Assembly (NCBI GenBank): GCA_017442445.1
Contig: JAFRZS010000276.1
Coordinates: 1 to 7,934, forward strand
Length of the DNA: 7,934 bases
Origin: Clostridia bacterium
GTDB lineage: Bacteria > Bacillota > Clostridia > Oscillospirales > Acutalibacteraceae
Reading direction: 5' to 3'
In this document: positions 1 through 5,478 of the stretch, one piece after another
Layout of the letters: each line of letters begins with the position of its first letter
Position numbering within the stretch: position 1 is the stretch's first letter
Translations under genes and position numbers: made by a program
The notes under the pieces: generated by a model
What the model was told of the DNA's origin: nothing
Databases searched by the model: none
What the model saw: only the letters and a program-made list of their open reading frames with translations

Positions 1-182
1 GAATTTTTATCCCAATCATTAAAATCACCGACAACACTTACACTTTCTGCATTGGGAGCCCAGGTTCTGAAAACAACAGAGCCGTTTTCTCTGTGCGCAC
101 CTAAATACTCATAAGCTTTTGCATTATTACCCTGATGAAAAAGATAGAGGGGAACATTATTTGACGAATTTGACAAGCTCAT
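1..182 (-). CDS. glgB: 1,4-alpha-glucan branching enzyme, N-terminal fragment
   Basis: This is a partial gene that runs off the left edge of the window; the first 60 codons are visible. Branching enzyme makes alpha-1,6 branches in cytosolic glycogen. The translation starts MSLSNSSNNVPLYLFHQGNN and continues with WAPNAESVSVVGDFNDW at residues 41-57, the signature of the N-terminal CBM48/early-set domain of GlgB. The YLFHQGxxxxAYEYLGAH segment before it (residues 13-30) is also typical of clostridial GlgB. The GH13 catalytic barrel would lie outside the window. The ATG at 180-182 is preceded by AGAAAGG at 194-200, 11 nt upstream. A strong promoter lies just upstream, so it is probably transcribed apart from lysC. 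A related CBM48 enzyme such as isoamylase is possible, but the short N-terminus with LFHQG favours GlgB. Confidence 0.85.
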   Translation of the reverse strand, partial: MSLSNSSNNVPLYLFHQGNNAKAYEYLGAHRENGSVVFRTWAPNAESVSVVGDFNDWDKN

Positions 183-217
183 AATGTTAGATACCTTTCT
201 TTAGAAAATACATATAT

Positions 218-246
218 ATTATATCAAAATATTTCCGTATTTTCAA
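218..246 (-). promoter_or_regulatory. Predicted sigma-A promoter of glgB
   Basis: On the minus strand, TTGAAA (241-246) and a perfect TATAAT (218-223) are separated by 17 bp, with a TGA extended -10 element directly before TATAAT. Transcription would start near 211, giving a leader of about 28 nt before the glgB ATG. It lies downstream of the lysC terminator, so glgB has an independent start. Confidence 0.75.
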
Positions 247-292
247 GCCTTTTTGTGACATATTCACTAAAATCAATATATTTAGTATTAGT

Positions 293-332
293 AATAAAAA
301 ACACAGTATTCGGGCAATTCCGAATACTGTGT
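293..332 (-). terminator. Rho-independent terminator of the hom-lysC operon
   Basis: A perfect 13-bp inverted repeat (301-313 with 320-332, arms ACACAGTATTCGG / CCGAATACTGTGT) encloses a 6-nt loop. On the minus strand it is followed by TTTTTTATT (292-300). It starts 9 nt past the lysC stop codon. Confidence 0.9.
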
Positions 333-341
333 AATGATTTT

Positions 342-1547
342 TTATTCTGCGAAGAATGCCGCATGAACTGCAGAAACAGCTGAATCAGCATCTTTTTTGT
401 CGATTAAAACGGAAATTTTAATCTCACTTGTAGAAATCATCTGAATGTTGATATCCTTTTCATAAAGTGCCTTGAACATTGTAGCAGCTGTACCGGGGTG
501 AGTTTCCATACCTGCACCGACAACTGAAACCTTAGCAACATCGCTGTCGCTGATGATTTCAAGACCGTCAAGAAGATCGAAATCTTTGAGTGTCTGAAGA
601 GCGAGATCGCAATGGTCTTTAGCGATTGTGAAGGAAATATCCTTTGTATCATTTCTGCCGACTGACTGTAAAATAATATCAACATTTATGTTCTTAGCAG
701 CGAGTCTGCCGAAAATTTTGAATGCGATCCCCGGAATGTTGGGAACAGCCATGATAGATATTCTTGTTACATCGGTATCTTTAGTGACACCTCTTACGAG
801 CATTTTTTCCAATTTAGTTACCTCCTTAACGATGGTTCCGGGAACTCTTTTCAAGCTTGAAAGAACCTCGACCTCTACATTATATTTTTTAGCCATTTCA
901 ACAGAACGGTTATTTAAAACCTGAGCACCTAATGTTGCAAGTTCAAGCATCTCATCATAGGTGATTTCGTTGAGCTTTTTAGCATTTGAAACTTTTCTCG
1001 GGTCAGATGTATAAACACCTTCAACGTCGGTGAAGATCTGACATCTGTCAGCATGAAGTGAAGCAGCGATAGCAACAGCGCGTGTGTCGGTACCGCCTCT
1101 GCCGAGAGTAGTGATATCGTCATATTTGTTAAGTCCCTGGAAACCTGCAACGATAACGATGTTTTTCTTGTCAAGCTCTTTTTTGAGTCTTGAAGTGTTG
1201 ACCTTCTTAATTCTTGCAGCGGAATGGTTTGAATCTGTTTCAAAACCTGCCTGCCAGCCAAGAAGGGAAACTACAGGATAACCGAGATCTTCAATTGCCA
1301 TAGCAAGAAGAGAAATAGAAATCTGTTCACCTGCAGAGAGGAGCATATCCATTTCACGGTTAGAGGGTTTAGAGTTAATTTCACGGGCTTTTTCAATAAG
1401 ATCGTCAGTTGTGTCACCCTGAGCAGAAACAACTACAACAACATTATTACCTGCTTTGTAAGTATCTGTAACGATACCTGCAACATTTTTAACTCTTTCT
1501 GCATTTGCGACGGAGCTTCCGCCGAATTTCTGAACGATTAAAGCCAT
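342..1547 (-). CDS. lysC: Aspartate kinase (monofunctional, lysine-type)
   Basis: This enzyme phosphorylates aspartate with ATP, the first step towards lysine/diaminopimelate, threonine and methionine, in the cytosol. The 401-residue protein has the amino-acid kinase domain first: KFGGSS at 7-12, SAQGDTTD at 41-48, GFQG at 135-138, TTLGRGG at 146-152 and TDVEGVYTSDPR at 173-184. Two ACT domains follow from about 250 to the end, with NINVDIILQS at 286-295 and the ligand-site block VSVVGAGM...HPGTAATMF...INIQMISTSEIKISVLI at 340-382. The length matches single-domain aspartokinases of Bacillus and Corynebacterium. The ATG agrees with family N-termini; an AAAGGA lies about 13 nt upstream. It follows hom by 22 nt, so the two are almost certainly cotranscribed. 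Feedback control by lysine, possibly with threonine, is expected from the ACT domains. Two active-site residues differ from the common pattern (SAQGD for SAMGD; GGTDTR for GGSDTT). An internal ribosome binding site predicts a second product, residues 246-401. Confidence 0.95.
   Translation of the reverse strand: MALIVQKFGGSSVANAERVKNVAGIVTDTYKAGNNVVVVVSAQGDTTDDLIEKAREINSKPSNREMDMLLSAGEQISISLLAMAIEDLGYPVVSLLGWQAGFETDSNHSAARIKKVNTSRLKKELDKKNIVIVAGFQGLNKYDDITTLGRGGTDTRAVAIAASLHADRCQIFTDVEGVYTSDPRKVSNAKKLNEITYDEMLELATLGAQVLNNRSVEMAKKYNVEVEVLSSLKRVPGTIVKEVTKLEKMLVRGVTKDTDVTRISIMAVPNIPGIAFKIFGRLAAKNINVDIILQSVGRNDTKDISFTIAKDHCDLALQTLKDFDLLDGLEIISDSDVAKVSVVGAGMETHPGTAATMFKALYEKDINIQMISTSEIKISVLIDKKDADSAVSAVHAAFFAE
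810..827 (-). promoter_or_regulatory. Internal ribosome binding site and TTG start for an aspartokinase beta subunit
   Basis: Inside lysC, AAGGAGG (821-827) is followed after 8 nt by an in-frame TTG (810-812), codon 246, with an ATG three codons later. Starting there gives a 156-residue protein containing only the two ACT domains. Overlapping alpha and beta aspartokinase subunits from one gene are established for Bacillus subtilis LysC and Corynebacterium; the site here falls at the same domain boundary. The SD match and spacing are seen directly; use of the start is inferred. Confidence 0.7.
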
Positions 1548-1569
1548 AGAGTTAATTCATTCCTTTCAA

Positions 1570-2793
1570 TCAATACTTACTTACACGGATAACTGAAAGT
1601 GTTTCAAGTGCAAGTGAATTAAGCTTATTATAAAATTCTGATTCCTTCATTACATCAGTAACAAAAGCAATCTCGTTTTCAGGAGCAGAAGCTCTCTCTA
1701 AGAACTTAACCTCACCGAAAACCTCTTTGATTTTTTCACAATCCGATGAAGCAGCTCTTACATACATAGCGTTCTCAAGCTCTTTATAATCAACGACATA
1801 ATTTTCAACTGTGTCGTTCCAACCAAATTCTTTCTTCTTGTAGAAATGCTTTGCGCTGTCAATAACATCTGCAACAACAGCACTTGCTGTGGGCAATTTA
1901 CCTGCGCCTTTTCCGTAGAAAAGAGTTTCGCCGACAGCATTACCTGTTACCAATATTGCATTGAAAACGTCAGTAACACTTGCAAGAGGACTCTTATTTG
2001 AAATGATAGAGGGGAAGACAGTTGCGGAAATTTTACCGTCAGCAAGTTTTTCTGACTGTCCGAGGAGCTTTATAACACCGCCCCAATTTTCAACATATTC
2101 AACATCAGCGAGAGTGATATTTCTTATACCCTCAGTATATACAGAGTTGGGATAAACATGATTGCCGAAGCAAAGGGATGCTAAAATGCAGATTTTTCGG
2201 CAAGTGTCATGACCGTCAACGTCAGCTGTGGGGTCTTTTTCAGCATAGCCTAATTCCTGAGCAAGTTTCAATGCGTCGGAGAAATCCATATTATCATCAA
2301 TCATTTTGGTAAGAATAAAGTTGGTTGTACCGTTTAAAATACCTGCGATTGAATCAATTTCGTTAGCAGCAAGACACTGGGAGATAGGACGGATAATCGG
2401 AATACCGCCGCCTACACTTGCTTCAAAAAGGAAGTTAACATTCTTTTCGTGAGCGATCTTCAAAAGCTCATAACCTTTTTCTGCAACAAGCTCCTTGTTT
2501 GATGTTACAACACTCTTACCTGCTTTAAGACAGGAAGAAACAAATTCGTAAGCGGGATGAAGTCCGCCCATTGTTTCAACAACTATTTTAACATCATCAT
2601 CATTAAGAATAATGTTAAAGTCTTTGATAAATTTGTCTTCGTTGGGATCACCGGGGAAATCTCTGAGATCAAGTATGTACTTTAAATCAAGTGAATCTAC
2701 AGTACTGCGTTTTACGATACTGTCATAATTCTTGTGAAGAAGCTCTGCCACACCTGAGCCGACTACACCGTGACCCATAATTGCCATGTACAT
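1570..2793 (-). CDS. hom: Homoserine dehydrogenase
   Basis: This cytosolic enzyme reduces aspartate-4-semialdehyde to homoserine with NAD(P)H, the entry to threonine and methionine synthesis. In the 407-residue protein (numbered from the chosen ATG) the Rossmann motif GHGVVGSGV is at 7-15, VVTSNKELVA at 95-104, GGGIPIIRP at 128-136, ILNGTTN at 152-158, the substrate/catalytic block GYAEKDPTADVDGHD at 182-196 with RK at 199-200, and YGKGAGKLPTASAV at 293-306. I chose the ATG at 2791-2793 because AAAGGAA (2803-2809) lies about 9 nt upstream. A longer frame exists from TTG at 2802, but that codon touches the SD and cannot use it. The C-terminal tail (about 342-405) looks like a shortened ACT domain: it keeps NEIAFVTDV and LSVIRV, but the usual ligand-loop segment (DxPGVLA) is not visible. 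It is first in an operon with lysC, 22 nt downstream. Confidence 0.95.
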   Translation of the reverse strand: MYMAIMGHGVVGSGVAELLHKNYDSIVKRSTVDSLDLKYILDLRDFPGDPNEDKFIKDFNIILNDDDVKIVVETMGGLHPAYEFVSSCLKAGKSVVTSNKELVAEKGYELLKIAHEKNVNFLFEASVGGGIPIIRPISQCLAANEIDSIAGILNGTTNFILTKMIDDNMDFSDALKLAQELGYAEKDPTADVDGHDTCRKICILASLCFGNHVYPNSVYTEGIRNITLADVEYVENWGGVIKLLGQSEKLADGKISATVFPSIISNKSPLASVTDVFNAILVTGNAVGETLFYGKGAGKLPTASAVVADVIDSAKHFYKKKEFGWNDTVENYVVDYKELENAMYVRAASSDCEKIKEVFGEVKFLERASAPENEIAFVTDVMKESEFYNKLNSLALETLSVIRVSKY

Positions 2794-2864
2794 ATTTTTC
2801 AATTCCTTTCAAAACCTTACGGTTTATTGTCAAAAAAATGCCGTTTTTCAAAATATCACACACT

Positions 2865-2893
2865 ATTCTATCACAAAATAAAAATATAATAAA
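2865..2893 (-). promoter_or_regulatory. Candidate promoter of the hom-lysC operon
   Basis: On the minus strand, an extended -10 element TGATAGAAT (hexamer at 2865-2870) follows a weak -35 TTTATT (2888-2893) at 17 bp. It would start transcription near 2858 and give a leader of about 65 nt. It is the best candidate between the divergent genes, but the -35 is poor. The leader is too short for a lysine riboswitch or T-box, and I see neither. Confidence 0.45.
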
Positions 2894-2921
2894 GAGTATT
2901 TGTAAAAAAATATTAAAACAA

Positions 2922-2950
2922 TTGAAAAAAATTTTGATTTGAGCTATAAT
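2922..2950 (+). promoter_or_regulatory. Predicted promoter of the ytvI-like gene
   Basis: TTGAAA (2922-2927), a 17-bp spacer and a perfect TATAAT (2945-2950) fit a housekeeping sigma-A promoter. The leader would be about 40 nt, with AGAAAGGA at 2981-2988 seven nt before the ATG. The -35 sites of this promoter and of the divergent hom promoter are 28 bp apart. Confidence 0.8.
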
Positions 2951-2995
2951 TTATAGGTAAAATCTGTTTAAATACGAAAAAGAAAGGACAAACAT

Positions 2996-4138
2996 ATGAA
3001 CGTAGTTGAAAAATACAGAGGCAGATTGATAAAAGTCGCATATTTCGCGTTGCTTCTCGGAGCCTTCTATTTGTTTATGAAATATGCATTTACGTTGTTT
3101 CTGCCATTTATGATTGCATTTGTGATCGCAACTTTATTACAGAAGCCTGTTGACAGATTATCTAAGAATAAATATATTTCAAGAGGCTTCGCATCGGCAG
3201 CACTGTCGCTTCTTGTTTATGCAATAATAGGTACGCTTATTGCGTTTGTAGGTGTATGGCTGGTAGGGGAACTGAAATCCTTCTTTGAATTTTTGGCAGG
3301 GAAATTCAACGCCTTACCCGAATTTATAGGAATGCTTGAAGGAAAAATTTTGAATTTTATTAAATTCCTTCCCGACAAGATGGAAGCTTCTGCCGCAGCA
3401 AAAATAAGTGAATGGGCAAAATTGTTGTCAGAAGATACAGCCGCAGGTGCATCTTCAATAGGCGGTGCATTGTTGTCAAAATTTGATTTCAGTCTTCTGG
3501 CGTCACCCTTGAGCGGAATTGTTTCGACTGCGATGCAGTTGCCGAGCTTCCTTATAGCTTTTGTTATAACCATAATTTCAACATGTTTCCTTACAACTGA
3601 TTACGGCAGACTCAAAAACTTTGTCAAAAGACAGCTGCCGAAGGACAGAGTTGAAGGTATTTCATCAGGTAAAAAGATTCTTAAAAAGTCATTGAAAAAT
3701 CTCGGAAAAGCATACCTTGCAATTATGGGTATAACCTTTGTTGAAATGCTTATCGGTCTTTTGATTCTCAGACTTATAGGAATACTTCATACGGATTACA
3801 TTTTTGTAATTGCATTCATTACCGCAATCGTTGATATTTTCCCGATTTTCGGCACAGGTACAATCTTAATTCCCTGGAGCTTATACAGTCTTGTGACAGG
3901 AAACTACGGAATGGCACTCGGAATTATCATAATTTATATTGTAATTTCTGTTTTGCGTCAGTTTATTGAACCCAAGATGGTTGCTACAAACCTCGGCTTA
4001 CCGCCGATTGTAACAATCGCAGGTATCTACATCGGACTCAAACTTTTCGGTGTCCTCGGTGTATTCATCGTTCCTATTATCGTTATTATGATAAAATTAC
4101 TCAATGATGAGGGTATTCTCCATCTGTGGAATAAATAA
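2996..4138 (+). CDS. ytvI: AI-2E/PerM-family membrane protein, YtvI-like
   Basis: This is a 380-residue polytopic membrane protein of the AI-2E transporter (PerM/UPF0118) family. Hydrophobic segments lie near 12-28, 33-49, 67-91, 183-200, 240-262, 268-300, 304-322 and 337-367. A soluble, partly amphipathic stretch at about 92-180 sits between the third and fourth, as usual in the family. The early LPFMIAFVIATLLQKPVD (36-53) and the late block FPIFGTGTILIPW (282-294), RQFIEPKMVATNLGLPP (321-337) and IYIGLKLFGVLG (344-355) match the clostridial/bacillar YtvI subgroup, annotated as a sporulation integral membrane protein. The substrate is unknown, and autoinducer export is only a family name. 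Family membership is certain; the YtvI assignment is likely. The gene is monocistronic: own promoter, strong RBS at 2981-2988 and own terminator. A housekeeping-type promoter argues against strictly sporulation-specific expression. Confidence 0.85.
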   Translation: MNVVEKYRGRLIKVAYFALLLGAFYLFMKYAFTLFLPFMIAFVIATLLQKPVDRLSKNKYISRGFASAALSLLVYAIIGTLIAFVGVWLVGELKSFFEFLAGKFNALPEFIGMLEGKILNFIKFLPDKMEASAAAKISEWAKLLSEDTAAGASSIGGALLSKFDFSLLASPLSGIVSTAMQLPSFLIAFVITIISTCFLTTDYGRLKNFVKRQLPKDRVEGISSGKKILKKSLKNLGKAYLAIMGITFVEMLIGLLILRLIGILHTDYIFVIAFITAIVDIFPIFGTGTILIPWSLYSLVTGNYGMALGIIIIYIVISVLRQFIEPKMVATNLGLPPIVTIAGIYIGLKLFGVLGVFIVPIIVIMIKLLNDEGILHLWNK

Positions 4139-4157
4139 AATTTGTTGATAAATGCAC

Positions 4158-4196
4158 AAAAGCCGTTTTTCTTCGCTCGGAGAAAACGGCTTTTTT
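4158..4196 (+). terminator. Rho-independent terminator of the ytvI-like gene
   Basis: AAAAGCCGTTTT (4158-4169) pairs with AAAACGGCTTTT (4183-4194), with a short inner helix around a GCTC loop and a run of six T at 4191-4196. It begins about 20 nt after the stop codon. Confidence 0.92.
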
Positions 4197-4234
4197 GTAC
4201 TATTAACTTTTTTATAACATATAATGTAATACGT

Positions 4235-4267
4235 AAAAAATGGCGGTTGCAATTCCTTGCAACCGCC
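4235..4267 (-). terminator. Rho-independent terminator of gap
   Basis: A perfect 11-bp stem (GGCGGTTGCAA at 4242-4252 with its complement at 4257-4267) closes a TTCC loop. On the minus strand it runs into TTTTTT (4235-4240). It lies 19 nt past the gap stop and sits back to back with the ytvI terminator, insulating the two convergent genes. Confidence 0.92.
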
Positions 4268-4285
4268 GATTTGTTTGAATGATAA

Positions 4286-5293
4286 TTAAACTTCTGCGAA
4301 GTATTTGATTGTTCTTACCATCTGGCTTGTGTATGAGTTTTCGTTATCATACCAAGAAACTACCTGAACCTGAGTATTTCCGTCTTCCATGGGAGATACC
4401 ATTGTCTGTGTAGCATCGAACAATGAACCGTATGTCATACCAACGATGTCGCTTGAAACGATTTCGTCTGTGTTGTAGCCGTAAGATTCGTTTGAAGCAG
4501 CCTTCATAGCTTCGTTGATCTGTTCCTTAGTAACTGTACCCTTAACAACAGCGATAAGAATTGTTGTTGAACCTGTGGGTGTGGGAACACGCTGAGCTGC
4601 ACCGATAAGTTTGCCGTTGAGCTCGGGGATAACAAGACCGATAGCTTTAGCAGCACCTGTTGAGTTGGGAACGATGTTAGCAGCACCTGCTCTTGCTCTT
4701 CTGAAGTCACCCTTTCTGTGAGGACCGTCGAGGATCATCTGATCGCCTGTGTAAGCGTGGATTGTTGTCATGATACCTGACTGGATGGGAGCAAGTTTGT
4801 TAAGTGCGTCAGCCATGGGTGCTAAGCAGTTTGTTGTGCATGATGCAGCAGAAATGATTGTATCTTCTGCTGTAAGCTTTTCATGGTTAACATTGTAAAC
4901 GATTGTGGGAAGGTCGTTACCTGCGGGAGCAGAGATAACAACTTTCTTTGCGCCTGCCTTGATGTGAGCAGAAGCCTTTTCTTTAGATGTGTAGAAACCT
5001 GTGCATTCCAAAACAACGTCAACACCGATTTCACCCCAAGGAAGGTCAGCAGCATCTTTCATGCTGTAGATTTTGATTTCTTTGCCGTCAACAACGATTG
5101 AAGATTCTTTAGCTTCAACCTTATCAGCAAGAGCATATTTGCCCTGAGCTGTGTCATACTTCAAAAGATGAGCAAGCATTGCGGGATCTGTTAAATCGTT
5201 GATAGCAACGACTTCATAACCCTCAGCGTTGAACATCTGTCTGAAAGCAAGACGACCGATACGACCGAATCCGTTAATTGCAACTTTTACCAT
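4286..5293 (-). CDS. gap: Glyceraldehyde-3-phosphate dehydrogenase (type I, NAD-dependent)
   Basis: This cytosolic glycolytic enzyme oxidises glyceraldehyde-3-phosphate to 1,3-bisphosphoglycerate with NAD. The 335-residue protein starts with NGFGRIGR at 7-14. The aspartate of NDLTD (D33) favours NAD over NADP, so a catabolic GapA role is likely. The catalytic cysteine is C152 in SAASCTTNC, paired with H179 in TIHAYTGDQ. The phosphate-site blocks RRARAGAANIVPNSTGAAKA (198-217) and AQRVPTPTGSTT (233-244) and the NAD-site WYDNENSY (314-321) are intact. I chose the ATG at 5291-5293, 8 nt after GGAGG (5302-5306); a longer frame from TTG at 5308 overlaps that SD and is rejected. No pgk or other glycolytic gene follows: a terminator comes 19 nt after the stop, so the gene is monocistronic. 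A strong promoter and AT-rich upstream repeats fit high expression. Confidence 0.97.
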   Translation of the reverse strand: MVKVAINGFGRIGRLAFRQMFNAEGYEVVAINDLTDPAMLAHLLKYDTAQGKYALADKVEAKESSIVVDGKEIKIYSMKDAADLPWGEIGVDVVLECTGFYTSKEKASAHIKAGAKKVVISAPAGNDLPTIVYNVNHEKLTAEDTIISAASCTTNCLAPMADALNKLAPIQSGIMTTIHAYTGDQMILDGPHRKGDFRRARAGAANIVPNSTGAAKAIGLVIPELNGKLIGAAQRVPTPTGSTTILIAVVKGTVTKEQINEAMKAASNESYGYNTDEIVSSDIVGMTYGSLFDATQTMVSPMEDGNTQVQVVSWYDNENSYTSQMVRTIKYFAEV

Positions 5294-5337
5294 GGTAATA
5301 ACCTCCAATTTTTATTGTTTTATAAATTACCTTAATT

Positions 5338-5366
5338 ATTTTAGCCTTTTTGTTCGGAATATGCAA
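5338..5366 (-). promoter_or_regulatory. Predicted sigma-A promoter of gap
   Basis: On the minus strand, TTGCAT (5361-5366) and TAAAAT (5338-5343) are 17 bp apart. The start would be near 5331, giving a leader of about 38 nt that carries GGAGG at 5302-5306. Confidence 0.7.
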
Positions 5367-5376
5367 GATTTTTGCT

Positions 5377-5400
5377 AAAATTTTAACGAAAAATTTTAAC
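5377..5400. repeat. Direct repeat of AAAATTTTAAC upstream of gap
   Basis: The 11-bp sequence AAAATTTTAAC occurs twice, at 5377-5387 and 5390-5400, with a period of 13 bp. It lies 10 bp upstream of the gap -35 element. It could be an A/T-rich UP element for RNA polymerase alpha subunits or a regulator site; the sequence alone does not decide. Confidence 0.6.
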
Positions 5401-5420
5401 TTTTGTTAGTTTGAACAAAA
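5401..5420. repeat. Inverted repeat between gap and the kinase-like gene, possible operator
   Basis: TTTTGTT (5401-5407) and AACAAAA (5414-5420) form a perfect 7-bp inverted repeat with a 6-bp spacer, directly abutting the AAAATTTTAAC repeats. It sits in the divergent region, about 35-54 bp upstream of the gap -35, and could be an operator for either gene. Confidence 0.4.
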
Positions 5421-5478
5421 TTCAATTAAAAGTCGGATATACTATGGACAATACAACAATCGAAAGTGCTGTGGTTTT

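Noticed and set aside
437..1281. Long open frames overlapping lysC on both strands (e.g. 628-924 plus, 929-1261 minus)
   Set aside because: They lie inside a clearly conserved aspartokinase gene, show no family motifs, and are explained as other-frame reading of its codons.
2794..2802. TTG at 2800-2802 as the start of hom, giving 410 residues
   Set aside because: The TTG directly abuts the only SD (AAAGGAA, 2803-2809), leaving no spacer. The ATG at 2791-2793 has about 9 nt spacing.
2794..2865. Lysine riboswitch or T-box in front of hom-lysC
   Set aside because: The leader is about 65 nt, far shorter than either element, and no conserved T-box or riboswitch core is visible.
5294..5308. TTG at 5306-5308 as the start of gap, giving 340 residues
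   Set aside because: The codon overlaps the GGAGG SD itself. The ATG at 5291-5293 has ideal spacing and gives the family's usual MVKVAINGFGRIG start.
5411..5443. TTGAAC (5411-5416) with TATACT (5438-5443) as promoter of the kinase-like gene
   Set aside because: The spacer is 21 bp, too long for a sigma-A promoter, and no better -35 or extended -10 is present. The TATACT alone is too common in this AT-rich DNA.
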